A stretch of DNA of 64,000 nucleotides from Ancylostoma caninum. Its lineage: Eukaryota > Nematoda > Chromadorea > Rhabditida > Ancylostomatidae. Shown one piece after another: positions 21,392 to 34,483 of the stretch. A program made the position numbers and the translations under genes. The stretch's first letter is position 1; each line of letters starts with the position of its first letter. Below the pieces are notes generated by a model, which saw only the letters and a list, made by a program, of their open reading frames with translations, had not been told where the DNA came from and ran no database searches. Where the stretch lies: contig JBAJFG010000591.1 in assembly GCA_037903475.1 (NCBI GenBank), positions 744,001-808,000 of the forward strand. Direction: 5' to 3'.

Positions 21392-22666
21392 CAGGGTGGC
21401 CGAAAAGTATGGGCTTCACACAAAACGTCATCTTTCCTTTTCTGGCTACAATTACTCTATCTCTTTCATTATAACAGCTACGCAACCACATGAAAAATTA
21501 ATTTCGCAAAGAATTTCGGAAATTGCCTTCCTTGACTTCGGTGCAGGCCTGCGACCATGCCATCACGAAACCCCCTGTGCGTCGCAGGTAATCTTCTCCG
21601 ATTTCTGACCAGCACTACAGAGTTAGCGCTGCACATGTTAGTGATGGTTAGTGATATTCTGAGTCTCCAGTGTTCCCTTCATGGAACCTCTAATGAAGAA
21701 ATCCGATGTGTTAAAGTCTCAAGTGCAGGAAGACCATTAATTCTTCTTAAGGAATCCCAGGGGACGCCTCCTCCAGGTAGGCAATGGTGTTTTGAGGTCG
21801 TGAACAGGAGATTCTCCTTTTCTGAAGAAACGTGTTGGCATTTTGCCGTACCCACTGGACGAGCACTTTTCCAAAAATCCCGTCTTTCTCTACAGTTGCC
21901 TCCGTTTCCTCGATCTTGTTCACAAAAACCAGAGATTTTCTCGCATTTGTAGTCACTCTTCCTCAAACCATTACACCGCCAGCAGACAACAAGCTTGTGA
22001 CGAGTCTCTTTCCTAAAGAACGTTGAGCATTTTGCTTGATGAATTGGCTGCCCATTTAGGGGCCGAGAGCAAGCCAAATAGGAAAAATTTCCTCATACTA
22101 CACCTTAGGTGCGAAACACCTGTCAGAGGTTCCTGCATTCCTCAAGCCTGTAAGCTGTGGCAACAATGGTTAGATGTTGTGCCTTGGACATGCAATTGCG
22201 GCAAAGTCTCAGCTTCTTTCCTGACAATTAGTGGGACGGAAAAACGTGCAACACTCAGACTTTTTGCCACCTTGTTTGCGCTCACTCCTCCATCCCATTC
22301 AGGTGACTCTCTTCCAAATGATCGCAGGAAAACTCCTTATGTTCACTGATCGAGGATCGCCTGGCTTTCTTTTCAGTTTGATATTCCCTTCAGCCTACCA
22401 TGGTTTGATGATCTTCTGCGCTGTTCGAAGAGAAGTTTTGAAGTTCTCTTTTTACTGCTGCAGTGGACTCTCCAGACTCCGCGAGGAGTCCAATGGATTC
22501 GCGGTGAAGACACGCTTGCGTAACTTAAGAAAACCAGATCAGCTATAAGTCAAAAGAAAGAGGATTTCATGACGTTTCTAAAATATGTGAAACGAAGGCG
22601 TGATAAAAGTCGACGACAACAAACTAAGAGCGCCAAAAGAGGCGCCCATACTTTTCGGCCGCCCTG
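21392..22666 (-). mobile_element. Tc1/mariner-family transposon, 1275 bp, inactivated
   Basis: Terminal inverted repeats CAGGGTGGCCGAAAAGTATG (left) and CATACTTTTCGGCCGCCCTG (right) are flanked by TA on both sides (21390-21391 and 22667-22668). On the minus strand, pieces resemble the catalytic and C-terminal part of Tc1-type transposases: KSLVFVNK, ATVEKDGIFGKVLVQWVRQN, NTFLQK and RPQNTIAYLEE, where relatives have the LVF...LEGVLLPWAR...QQDSAPAH...WL pattern. The frame is broken by several shifts and stops, and the catalytic QQD-like position is damaged. Two overlapping frames cover 21679-22077. It is therefore a fossil and cannot be autonomous. Confidence 0.82.
21679..22077 (-). pseudogene. 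Tc1-type transposase remnant
   Basis: Two overlapping minus frames carry the recognisable part: one gives KCEKISGF..., the other ARKSLVFVNKIEE through YLEEASPGIP. Similarity to the DDE transposase is carried by the second frame. Shifts near 21950 and 21745 separate it from the N-terminal and C-terminal parts. It would have bound the element's own TIRs and cut at TA. It is non-functional as read. Confidence 0.7.
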
Positions 22667-22668
22667 TA

Positions 22669-24640
22669 GTTAAACTTAAGTTCTTAAACAGTGTATTGCA
22701 AGGAATAAATAAATGAATGAAAAATAAATAAATGGCACAAAAAGCTTTCTTTGTATATTCTCATTATATATTCTTGCAACAATAGGAAATGTTTTGCAGT
22801 CACATACAGAAATGAGGTATCGAATGGTATGATAACTGATGCTGACCAAAATGCATGTGTGTCAGAGGTATCAATAAAGCCCAGAGAACGTTAGTTCTGT
22901 GTTTTTTTCTCTCCGTAAGGCGGAGTCTGGCTCATGATACGGATATGTCAACGTCAGTCACAGACAGCTAAGGGCGGGACATGTAGGAGAAAAATGGATT
23001 TTCCCCTAGAATGAATAAGGATAGCTTCAAAATGTTGATCTCCAAAGCAAAAACGTTTCAAAGTTAATGACTTCCAACCAACTTTTCAAAGTTTATTGGC
23101 CTTCAGGTAGGCCTCATAAAGTTAGAATATGAGGTATCAAATTGGAATTTCAGGTGAAATTCCTCGTATTTCAAAACCTTCGGGCACTTTGTCCCCCTCT
23201 TTTGGAATTATTTGTGATCTGGCAATTCAAATTTAATAGGCTTCATGTTCTAAAGCGCCGAAAGAATCCTTTCTCAACGTCTTTTTTCAGTGAAAAGCAT
23301 CTGGGGTCTGTCAGAACTCCAGACATCTGCAATATATGACTCTGTGCCAGCGGATGTCCTTGTATGCGAGGCCTATATGATGGGTATTCAACATTTCAAG
23401 TAGGACACAAGGATATGTTTAAGTTCATGGAAGTAGCCATACTCGGATCATCGGGAGAACTTATCAAAGTCCACTGGACTTCCTACAGCGCCAGTGATTG
23501 ATTGTTGTATTCAAAGGGAGATGAAAGGGCTGCCACGGATTCTCCAGGATCTGTTGACAAAGTCGATGAAAATACAATTTGGATTTGGTGCCGGTTTTAC
23601 ATGTATGTGAATTGTATGTGAATAAAGTAGGAATTGTTTTATATTTGCAGTTGATTACGATGGAGAAAGCTCCATTCTATTTCCACAATTTGTCAACTTC
23701 AGCAGAAAGATTTCCCTACAGGATCAATAGTGACTTCAATGGAGAGCTGGGATGTGTTTCAAAGCAGAAATTGATATATCTTGGGAACATAGCTTGTTTC
23801 AGCAGGCTCTAGTGAAACTGACTAGTCCAAAAGGGGAAACTCGTTAATTTTCGACTCGTCAAACAGGTACAGGCTTCCCGAGAACGTCCGTGAATCCCGT
23901 CACTATAGAGACAAGCGATCTCTAAACTTCTCCTTACTTTAACTATTCTGTACTCCAAAATGTCCTAGCAAAGAATATAAGCCTCCTTTTCAACCGATAA
24001 CTCTCAAGAGCTACAAAATAGGTGAGAAATTTGAGGATGACAGAGAATCGCATGTTCTGACGATGAAGTAACTCTAGCGGAAGGCATTGTCTCATCTCAG
24101 GATCGGTTTCGAGATTTTGGCATCACAAGAACCTGCAGATGACGCTGATCATTGTGGTATACCTATTGCCTTATAAGAATGCCAAAAACCTCTTTTTGAA
24201 CGGAATATTAGTAGAGAGTTTGAGGTACTCGCTTTGGGACAGCTACCACTGCTGCCAAACGCGTCGGGAGCGCAACTCCTTATGCTAGCTATCGTAACGG
24301 ACACCTTGAACTCTCTAAGAATAATCAGTTCAAAGATGGGGTTTTCAGCACTTCTGAGTGGTACGAAGTATATCAGTGTGATCATCGTGAGTCAGTGATC
24401 AGTAAGTATATCAGCATCCTCTGCGGACTCCTCTGATGCTAAAATCTCAGAATCGATCATGAGGTAAGACGCTGCTTTTAGTCAGGTACCAAAAGTGAAG
24501 GAGAAAAATTTCAAGCCACTCTAATTCAGAAGAGGATTCAGCCCCTGCGATATTAGTGACACTCGTTGAGAACGAAAGAATAACACCATGCATGTCACGT
24601 TTCTTGGAAAGTAAAGTCGAAAAGTGTGTAAACCGTCGGA
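22669..24640. other. No recognised gene
   Basis: Follows the Tc1 element with an AAATAAATAAAT-type low-complexity run (22705-22735). Short ORFs lack splice-supported coding frames. Nothing further is seen. Confidence 0.4.
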
Positions 24641-24646
24641 AGTTTC

Positions 24647-24970
24647 TCAAAAAGTGACGTCGAAAAGTGTGAAACGACTGAAATGCTCGCGAAAGAAGCG
24701 ATAGGAAGCTTTAATTAAAAGAGATCCTGAAGGACTTCGCATCACGATGAGAGACGGGGCAGAGATTACGCGTTTCGGACCAGTAGAACCAATACAGCTG
24801 CAACAGAGCGGAATAAACGCTAAGTGGAAGAAGAGGGAGGAACAAAGAGCTCGCAGTGAAACCAACATAAAATCGTATGTTGTCGCGAAGTGATCGCTCC
24901 CATCCGTAGGGAGGCCGGGACACCGTACCCATGATCGTGCCTTCGGCGGCTGTGATCTGAATTTGACCAC
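24647..24970 (-). other. Open 108-codon minus frame of unknown nature
   Basis: Reads MVKFRSQPPKARSW near its start, then a Cys/Leu-rich part and RVISAPSLIVMRSPSG. The second half is hydrophobic in places. Base composition is higher in GC than the flanks. It could be an exon, the 5' part of an interspersed repeat, or chance. I recognise no domain. Confidence 0.25.
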
Positions 24971-27100
24971 ATTCGCCCTATCGGCTATCGATAGTTCCGG
25001 CCACTGCGCGGCCTCAGTTTCGCCATCAGAGCCGTTCGCCTGCGCGAGCTCCTTTTTTAATCGTTCTTCTTATTACATTGTTCTCTTCTATTAAATTTGT
25101 TACATCGTTTTCTTCTATTGCATTTATTCATTGCCTCTATTACATCGAAATCATCTTTCTCGTTCATGACTTCTAGTTGAATAATCTTCTTATTCATTGA
25201 CCGCTTCCAAAAGTACTGCGCTCATTGTTAGTGCCAAATTTAATAAATTCTCATTGAATTTGTATTAATCCACTTCCATTTAAGGTTCCTTTGACCGACA
25301 TTTTATTTTCGATTGATCTTACGTTCTCTTCGTACATATCGTGCATGTGGCATTGGGTAGCAAACTTATCGGGCTTACTGAGGCTCCGATTCGCAACATA
25401 TGTTCTGCTCCCGAATCTGAAGGATTTCATTCAGTTGGTCTGAATTTATTATTTCGAGAATGGAGCGATACCTGGAGGACAGAATAACTTTTACACATGT
25501 GGATGTGTTGAGCTAAAAAGCTCAATGGTAATCCTTCTCTCCCTGATGGGTGCAAGGAAATTGTCTAAGCTTTTTGTTTAGTTTCAGCATAAGAATGCTA
25601 AAAACAACAAGTTGACTATTTATTTATTTATTTTCCTCATTTTCTACTCCTGAACTTCATTGCCAGGTACGACAAAGAAATCTGAGTCAAAGGAAACCTG
25701 AAAGGCAGCTCTGCGATTAGTTTCAGCAGATGAAGGCTTCATTCGATTCCCCAAAAACCTATAAATCTACTGAGAAAAGAGAAGAGGCATCGATTTTGAT
25801 AGATATTGATTGACGGCGACGAGCGGCTGACGCCCAGCGGATGTCGCAAGCTCGCAGTCGATAAGTATCGGAATTATATCCGCCCAGTCGTAGCGATAGA
25901 AACAGCTATACTTCTGGAGAAGTACATTGGAAAGCGAACAACTACGAATTCGGAGCCTCCAACAACTGATTTATTTCCTATGAGAAGCTCGTTGCTTCGT
26001 ATATGATTTCATGAAGGTTTTACCCTGAGTCACAGCGCATTCTTATCAGTCCTATTAGATTTCCTTCACGACAGCAGTTGCCCGATGCACGTACTTACTG
26101 AATATAACAGAATTACAAAGTGCACAACTAATGAAGACCTGACTCCTCAGCGCGCACACGAACAGAACTTCCCAAAGGGCCAACTGAACAGAAGCACACT
26201 ATTCAGACGGGATGCGGTCACTCTTCGTTCCGCAAACCCTTCCACCCCCGGACAGCGCTTTTTTTAGCGCAGGGGTTGAGCCGATGACAGCTCGCCGTGA
26301 GAGTTGAAAGCAATAATGACTTTGGCGCAGTAAATTCGATGTTTTCCCCGACATCCAATCAGTTTCGAGCGCTCTTTCCCTTATGAAGATGACGTCGTCG
26401 ACGTGGGAAATGGCCGTCTACCTCCTCCATCGGTTTTCTCAAATGGAAAGAAATTTGCATGTGGGGGGCAGGAGCAAAAGACCAGGAGATTTGCGGGGGC
26501 ATTCGTGCTTTGGCTCTTGGAATCGCTGCACTCCCATAGGTCATCGTTAGATGGTCTGTTTGAATAAAAAGTGTGGATTCTACTGACACGTGCTCTTTGC
26601 TCAGGACAGTGCATCCAGAGGTTGAACTTTCTGCAAATGAATTGTGCAAGTGCAGCAATCTTTGACTGATGCACTTCCGCTCAGAATTAACTTCAGGAAC
26701 GCATCTAGTTTATGCAGGACAACACATCTGGATGATGTGGGTTCTAGAGAATGAGACTACGCTGCTGCTATTGTCATCGTTATTATTTTTCATTACGATG
26801 ATTAAAAATCTGTAGTGAGATCTGTGAACGTTCCCGGGAAGGATTTAGGCCTCCCGACAAATCAGGATGGGTAGTTACAGCAAGTGATTGTACTTAGTAG
26901 CAAAGTGACTGCATTCATAGTGGCAATGATGAATGTTGAAACAAAAGATGAAAAGTAGTAAGTAATGAAATAGCTGGAAATACTAGTAGGACTTTTTCTA
27001 TTCGTTGCATGAAAAACGTGAATCTCATCGACTGCCTCAGGGCACATACCACTCTTACGAGAAGCTACACTGATGGACAATCGGAATGGGACAGCATAAA
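24971..27100. other. No assignable gene
   Basis: A GC-richer stretch at 25810-26270 is open in plus frames (for example SGCRKLAVDKYRNYIRP near 25840) and another at 26359-26674 on minus. Neither has convincing splice sites or a known motif. AT-only runs occur at 25060-25180 and 25617-25640. Confidence 0.35.
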
Positions 27101-27345
27101 ATAAGGCCGCACCGCCCCGCTCACGCGGCGCGGCAAAATTATTGAGTGCTGTGGTTATAGAGTACCGCTGAGAAGGCTGTTCTTATACATAACAATATAA
27201 GTGTATGTAAGAATGCTCACACATGAGGAAATTAGCGATGAAAACCACGAGCAAAGCGGTAATCCCGGCAACGCACGACAATCACAGCGCCCAGGTGGTC
27301 TGTCGCGCCGCACAGGTGATGCGCCGCGACGTCGTTTCAAGTGGG
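27101..27345. repeat. GC-rich interspersed repeat, copy 2
   Basis: Begins GCCGCACCGCCCCGCTCACG then CGGCGCGG, and ends CAACGCACGACAATCACAGC, GTCGCGCCGCACAGGTGATG then CGCCGCGACG. It matches copy 1 at 15425-15680 at both ends but not in the AT-rich centre. Confidence 0.6.
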
Positions 27346-30150
27346 AAAGAAGAAATAACCATCATTACACCAATCATTCTCGAGCCAGCTTTGAGACCAT
27401 TTATTTATTTATTTATTTATTTATTATACAAACAAGGTGCGCGAGCAAAAAAAGGAGTACTGCAAAAGGTCAAGCAAGGGCAATTGACTAGGATAGATCA
27501 AAAAATAAATGGAAACAATTATTTGATCATTTAGAATTTTCACATTCCAGCCTATCAGCCCTTTTTTCCAATTTCCACCGTGCAAGTGTAAGAACCAGAG
27601 GAAAATCAAATAAAAATCGAATAAAAATCACATCAGAGAATCAAATACAGATGGTCGCTTGAATTTCCTAAAAGTAGTTCTTATTATTAAAAGGAAGTAT
27701 TACGAACAACATGACAGGTACAATCGGATTTTGATATTAGATTTGTATTAAGTTAAATATTTGAATGTTGTCTCAATGTCGAATGATTGAATTTTTCAGT
27801 AGATTTCTAGGTTATTGATCAAGTTAATAGTTTTTATCCGGTCCCACACATTACAATCGCATTTCATCCTTGTTTGGGAAAGGTGGCATTGTGATCCGTG
27901 ACGAAGCATAGAACAAGCGACAAATACATGAGAATTCCATGGAGAATAGCAATGAAGACAAAAAAAAAACGAAAAGGAATTGAGGATCCTGTCGAGGATC
28001 TTTTCATCCCAGTTGGAAAAGCTTTGTGTCTTGTTGGAGCCCCTTATTATTGTTGGGAAAGGTCTAGCCTTGGAAAAATCTGCTTCTTGAGGGCTGCAAG
28101 TGGATGAAACTTCCCTGATTCAGGATTACTGCGGGAAGTAAGGGGAAAAAGGCTTCGGAACATTTTGTCATGCTGCAATAGCATCAAACAACGTGCATTA
28201 GTGTTGACCAACGATGAGGTTTCCCCTGTGGGCAGCCGCCAGGGTTAATTGCTCTAATTATTTACTCATAGCACACAATTGCGGAAATTAATAATAATAA
28301 TAACGCGACACTAGCGTCTGTGACTCGAGGGCGTGCGAGCGCTCCAGTGTCGAACAGAGCTGGGAGGAGCCACCACACAAAGGCGCAGAGCTCGGATCTT
28401 CAGATCCAAAGGACGCCTTGCATGCTCAGTTCTAAGGAAGAGGACATTATAGGAACTTTGAGAGCGTCTCTTCTGGGAGGAGCCACGGCCTTCGTTTTAT
28501 AGAACGTAAAGTCTAAGAAGAAGCAAAAACTAGAGGAGAAGCAGTAATTGCAAAAGTACTCTCTTTGTTGGAAATGTTTTTCGGCTGACTCTTCCTCTGT
28601 TGTAGACTTCTGAAAAATTCTGGAAAAAATCGGTTGCTATGTAACCATGGATATTGTACAATTAGTGAAAAAAATGCTTTGTACTCCATAGAAGACGTCA
28701 ATCCTAAGTGTTGAAGTGTTGGTGAAGTATCAGCCTATCTAATCATGCACATTTTGAATCCATGTGGTTTTGACGCGTCCGAGTTCTCACGGGATGTCAT
28801 CAGCCAAACAAAATTAGGAAACCTCAAGACTTTTGATCACCTCTCGAGCGTTTCGTGGATTCATCTCATTTAAGGAGAAGGTACTCGGAAATAAAACGCT
28901 ATCACTACTTTTGTTGCTTAGTGCTACAGTGCTTTCCATGAATATGTAGGCACCCCAAAATTTATAAATTTCGCTGCGTTAAGCCGATTTCTGGAACTCA
29001 TCACCAATCTTACTAGATATGGAAATGAGATGAACGGCGGGGCTTACTAGAGTATAATATTACCGAAAACCCTATGGATGCTGTGCAAAGAAAATCTTTC
29101 GGATTGATGTATAATAAAGAAGTTTCTTGAAGCTGTTTCGTATTGAAAGACATTCAGTTCAGGCATATTTTTGATTTTTCGCACTGCGTACATATTTATG
29201 AAACGCTCCGATATGAAAAAGGTGGTTTCATTTCAAACACGAAAAATACAGTGGGATGGAGATATGTTCCAAAAATCAGCACAATGCAGTAAAACTAATA
29301 ATTTTACGATGCCTGGAGACAATGTTATGGGACGCACTGTATTTCTACTACCATTATTATCGCTGGTACTGTTACTGATTACTGGTACGATTATATAATG
29401 CTATATTTTTGTTATTACTTATACTAGTATTATGTATGACACCCACATGAATCATTTGATTCGCCTTCAAACTAATCTTTCAATACATTTCCCGACCTAA
29501 TGAGTAGCGAACCGTATTGGTGAGGCTAGGTTGATCTCGGAACAACAATTTAGAATAGATGAGAGAAAACCCTATTTTAGGAGCAGATACTATCAATTTT
29601 CCTGGAAAGGTTGCCGCCCCCCCGTAATTCCATGATAAATATGTTTCTAGAAAGAAATCACCATATTTTATCCAACAAATTTGCTCTAGCAATGGAGGAA
29701 TAGATGTGAGGCACGCAGACAAAGTGGGAGAGGGGTGAGGCGGGGGTGGATGTAGCTGAAAAGTTAAGGGGTTTAGCAGGAAATGAAACCGGATGGCCAG
29801 AATTTTCGGTGTTCTTCTCCAGTCCCCGCTCAGGACGATTCCGCATTCGTCCTGGAAAACAGCTAACATAAATAACGGTACAGGGATTGGCTTTAAGAGT
29901 TATGACAGCCAGAGTGACAGCTCATTTATTTGAAGTCATTTACGAAGTTTGTTTTCTTGTGTACCTCAAGTTTGCTGATGATTTGTATTTGGACTTCGTG
30001 CAGCTCAGAAAACGTCAGTAGTGGGAAATATTGGTTAAAGGAGAAAGTAATCGTCATCCGAGTCTCTTCCTAACTTCTCGCGAGAGTTATTCCCAAATGA
30101 CCGTAATTCTTTGCTGCAACGCTTAGGTAAATTGCTCACCCTCTCCCTCA
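27346..30150. other. No recognised gene; tetranucleotide-tailed repeat end at 27400
   Basis: 27400-27450 is (TTTA)n followed by TACAAACAAGGTGCGCGAGC, resembling the minus-strand 3' end of the CR1-type element at 50042, so it may be a short truncated copy. An ACTAGCGTCTGTGACTCGAG-type GC-richer piece lies at 28305-28400. The rest is featureless AT-rich DNA. Confidence 0.4.
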
Positions 30151-30347
30151 GGGCCCAGATGCACCATTGAAAGTACTCGTGCTAAACATTTTACGTATCA
30201 AAGTTTACCCTTTACCTGGCGCCCATCAACATATTTACCCATTCGCGACGTTGTCCATACCCGAATGTTACCCTCGCTTTGGTGATCATACCCATGATCA
30301 TTGGTGGGTATGAGGTTTTGCATACTTCCAATGATGCATTCGGGCAC
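30151..30347. repeat. GATGCATC/TTACCC repeat, 197-bp long form
   Basis: Left end GGGCCCAGATGCACCATTGA, right end CTTCCAATGATGCATTCGGG. Inside are TTTACCCTTTACCTGGCGCC, ATTTACCCATTCGCGACGTT, GTCCATACCC and TGGGTATGAGGTTTTGCAT. This looks like the full-length form, of which the 7560 copy is a shorter version. Confidence 0.7.
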
Positions 30348-33300
30348 AGCATTACAAATGCTGTGGGTAAAAATGAGAACAGATTTCTGGTTTCTTCAAA
30401 TTAGAAGTTTTCATAATCAAATTTCTCATTCCTAATGAAAATCGGAAGCGTCGGAAGAGATATATTATAGCAGAGAGAGATTTATTGGCCAGGAAACTAA
30501 GCTAGGCTGGACGTCGTGGGCCAAGAGGAGCTCCGTCTACTCACAATCTCAAGATGCTTCATCGCACATAGGAGGTTTACCAGGTTTCACTTTCCTTAAT
30601 TTAGCGGCGGTATTTCCATGATCGTTTTTAACATGCTCACGAATAAAGGGGTTCAGAAATCGACGAACGAGCGCTAAATTGATTTTTCTTTGCGGTGATG
30701 AAATTTCTAAGTTTAATTTCCCCGTTTTCGATGGGTTCAAAAGCGCATTGCTTTTGCTTTGTAGACGCCGAGGAACTTCCTTGTTGCTTTAAATGGGTCG
30801 GCGTTGAACCACCTCCTAGATAACCACCTCAAAAACACGGATTTGTGACTGCTACCTTTGCTATTGATAAAACGAGTCGTGGTCACAATTGCTCAATTAT
30901 CCTTGGCCCATGTGTAGCATAACAGCTAAATGAGCGTTGGGCGGTGAGCATGTGGCTGACAGACGTCGTCGTTCACTCAACGTTTCGTCCGGCAATCCAC
31001 AACCCACTGCAACTCGGCCCATTTAATTGAACAGACACATGGATGGGCGAGTGGCGACGTCCGGATGACAGATAAACACCCACAGAAGCTGTGGGAGCAG
31101 TAGAAGAACGTAGATGACACCAAGTAAAGACCGGCACACAGCATTTATCACAGATCTCAGGATCACGAGCACTACTAGGCTTCAGCGATTGAAACCCACG
31201 CGAAAAGCCGTTGCCATCTTTGAACAGCGCTCGTTTCCGGAGAATTCTATAAGAATGCTGTGGACGGTGTTCAGTGAGAAACCAATAATAAGCATTGTGC
31301 AGACTGGTCAGGCCCAGCGTGTGGCAAGTAGACACCCTCGTGACGAGAAGTCTCCGGAAGGCTATACGGAGTTATCCAGTAGTAGCTGGATAACAGTCTT
31401 GCACTTGGACGAGTTTTCCTTTGTTATGGTGCCAATTATGTACTTGCGGAGACAACGTAACCACTTCCGGTTTACGTACAAGAGATGTTTTTCACAAAAA
31501 CGCAAAACCAAACCACAAAATGGGAGTACACTTGGTTAACGCCTTGGCAAGCATCCAAGTACCAGATAAATTTGTGACTGGACGTTACACATCATCCAGT
31601 GTCCGTATTCACCTACGCTCCCAGGATGGCTGTAGCCTTTCTGTTGGGGGTTCCGAGAAAAAAATGGAATCATGCAGAGAAGAATATTTATCACAAAGAA
31701 AAAAAAAACATAAATTTTGTCTATGCAGGAGCCAGCGTAAATTTACCGTACAACCTTACTTTTACCGTGGTGCTCTTACCCCTTATCGTTGTACCGTGAC
31801 CTCCCTAGACAATGTCGGGTAAGTTAAGCGGTTTCTCCAAAAAGGAAAGTCGTTTTCCTGATGATGAAGGAAGAAACTAGCTAAACTTTCCTTCATTCGA
31901 GTTTTTACTAATTTCCATCTAATTTTTCTTTGTGGTAATTTGTGGTGCAGTGTAGTACCTACCAGTTGATCCAATTCGCTCAATCCTTTAGCTCTTGTAC
32001 TGTTTCCAAAAGATTTTTTTGGTTTTCAATTTGTGTTCCATACCCATCATCTGTGACGGACAAACAGGTGAATTCGCGATACCGGGTAAGGGCGAAACCT
32101 TGGAAGTTTTCAAAGGAGAAGTAGAAACAAAAGGGGAAAGAGAAAACCACGAAACAGAAGGGCTTATGGATTATTTTTGGAGGATTTGAGGAAAAAATAG
32201 AACTTGAGAATTGCACATGAGTCACTGAACCTGTTCTAGTGACATAGGTGTACTAATTTTAATCCAGAAAAGGTTGAGAGCAACACTCTGTCTAGAAACG
32301 CGCTAAAAGAATCGTCAAGAAACAATCTTTCTATTCATGTATAGTGCACAGGGTGAGGTTTCTAATGAAAAAAAGAGAAAATGTTACTTCCAAAAGAGGT
32401 CCACAACGACAGTTCCTTGACGCTCTGCTCTAGACGACCCGTATGAGGCATTCGGGGCAGAGTGATCATGGGTGCGATTGCGCGAATTGCTAGAAACCCG
32501 TAACATTTCAACTAAGAGTTTGACCTGTTGGAATGGATCCACTCGCGCGCGTATTGCAACGCAATGCTCACTCCGAGGCGAGTCGCCTGCATCTTGATGG
32601 ATCATCTGGAGGCGCTATAGTGGTAAAAGATGACTGATCAGGACAAAAATGGTTAGAAATTGGTCAGAAAATTACTAACAAAGTAAAACGTTCCTCGAAA
32701 AGTTGGAAAAATAGAACGGCATGGTGTGATTATGATTTTTCTATGATTTCTCTCAAGGGCTCTTAATGTAATGAGAATTTAAGGAGTGGAAAAATGGCTC
32801 TCCCCCGAGGTAAGCTTGACTTAAACTGCAGACACCTTTCAAAAGCTTGTAAATTCCTAGTTTTTTTCTTTAGCTCATCACTCTCCGCATTTTCTTCCTA
32901 TTGCGACAAGAGAACCTTCGAAAAACACGGGCCACAAAGCTTTTCAATCATATCTCCGCTCTTGCAGAACTTCAGAGGGCCAAAAACTAATAATATCAAG
33001 GTGTCAGAACATCTTGTTCAAAGCTTTTTGAAGAAGTCTGCATGAGAATCGTCTGGTTCTTTGTTGAAGACCATATAATCCAGGACAATAGCTGTCGCTT
33101 CACTGTTTCAAGTGCAAAAACTGACGATTAACCTAAGTTCGGCCGAATAACCACTCGCTACTTATGAAAAGCTACATACTAAAATTCTATATGTAATTTT
33201 AAAAGTCCCCTGTTCGTCCCCGATAAATCGCCAAGGAAGAGAAGCTACCTGCGCTACGAAGTTTTTTACTTCTAATCTGTCAGCTTGCGTAGGTTTGCAC

Positions 33301-33675
33301 ATAATTCTTTGGGTTATCTGGTGGGTAAACTTAGCGCGAAGGCAATCTGCCTTGTCTCTCTAGAACAACACAGAGTTTTTGCAACCGACGGCTGACAGAT
33401 GGGGGAAGCAAAAGAGATAGAGCTGCCAAGCGTTTCTGGATGGGCAGGCACCGGTAAGAAGCTTTTGACAACTTTCATGAGTAGAGAATTCACTTACAGA
33501 ACGCTCAGGCGAGAAGTTGGGCGGAGAAGGATCACTGGAGCAAGCGCGGCCCCCTCGCAGGTGCCAGCCCATTCACCTACGAGCTCGCGCCGAAAACACC
33601 GCGAACTCCAGGAGCGAACAAAGCCCGCGCGACAACTGGCAGCCAACGGCGAAGAAATCCTACTCGCAAACTTCG
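30348..33675. other. Mostly unassigned; contains the receptor-like fragment and a half MITE
   Basis: 32440-32600 matches one arm of the 6132-6336 MITE (GGAATGGATCCACTCGCGCG, then GCTCACTCC) without its partner. A minus frame at 30549-30740 is open but lacks a motif. Plus frames at 31114-31822 overlap each other and look like chance. Confidence 0.4.
31023..31307 (-). pseudogene. Possible seven-transmembrane receptor fragment with internal stop
   Basis: One minus frame reads TMLIIGFSLNTVHSILIEF, a polar NERCSKMATAFRVGFNR, then a TGA (31182-31184), then SLVVLVILRSVINAVC and RSLLGVIYVLLLLPQLLWVF before a TAA. Two long hydrophobic spans separated by a basic loop with Arg/Cys suggest a serpentine receptor piece. 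If the TGA is real it is a pseudogene; alternatively an intron removes it. Other frames are open here too, so the call is tentative. Confidence 0.28.
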
Positions 33676-33680
33676 GTGAG

Positions 33681-33970
33681 ACACATCCGGCTCACAAAAT
33701 GAACACATCTGGGGGTATGCTAGTTGTGTCTACCTTCTGTTACGGATGACTCCACTAAGGCTTCTGGATGACACATCGGGAAGTTAAAGAGGGCGTAGCT
33801 TCGTCGAACGCTAGTGAACAAATCGGGTACCATAATATAATACTTGTTTCATGGTAGACACATGGAAGAGTTCGGAGTGCTGGTAGAGCCATCCGTGAAC
33901 GTTAGTGAACACAACCAGTATACCCTGGGATGTGTTCACTTCCTCTCTCATGTTGAATACCGGATGTGTC
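33681..33970. mobile_element. 290-bp foldback MITE with ACACATCCGG ends
   Basis: The left arm (33681-33730) contains ACACATCCGG, GAACACATCTGGGGGTATGC and TAGTTGTGTC. The right arm (33909-33970) is its inverse: GAACACAACCAGTATACCCT, GGGATGTGTTC and ACCGGATGTGT, with about a dozen extra bases. It is non-coding. Confidence 0.68.
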
Positions 33971-34483
33971 CATTTCTATTTCTTAGTTCGGCAATGTTGA
34001 AGTAGGAGGCGAAAAAGGAAGTGTTTGAGGAGTGAACCCGCGGCGGCCGCGGGCCCCACTCTTCAAAACGCTCCATGACAAGCTGCGCTGGAAAAACAAT
34101 GCGAGAAGAACTCGCGAAATTATTTGTCTCTGCCCCCAGGCGCACATATAGACAACACAACATCAGTCATGACTTAGTCGACAACGAGCTAAAGCTGGCG
34201 TGATTTCACCCGCCAGCCCCGGGAAATACTACGCTTGTTTGTTCCGACCAAAACAATCCCTTTTTGTTTTCTTCTCAGTAATTTTAGTTGTTTTGAGGAA
34301 CGACGGGGACGAATATAGTAGAGGGTGGGTAAGTGGATTCAATAGCTGGCCTTCTTTTGGTCGTCAGGAGCTGTACTCTTGAATAACACCTGGAACGGTG
34401 TCCGAGATTCATTGTTTCAGTTATGGAGGTATACGGATCTGTCTTCCAGAGAAAGATCTCCCAACTTGTTCTTGCTAAACTCA

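Noticed and set aside
33399..33749. 116-aa plus ORF as a gene
   Set aside because: The overlapping minus frame is equally open, the 3' half lies in a foldback MITE, and no motif or splice support was seen.
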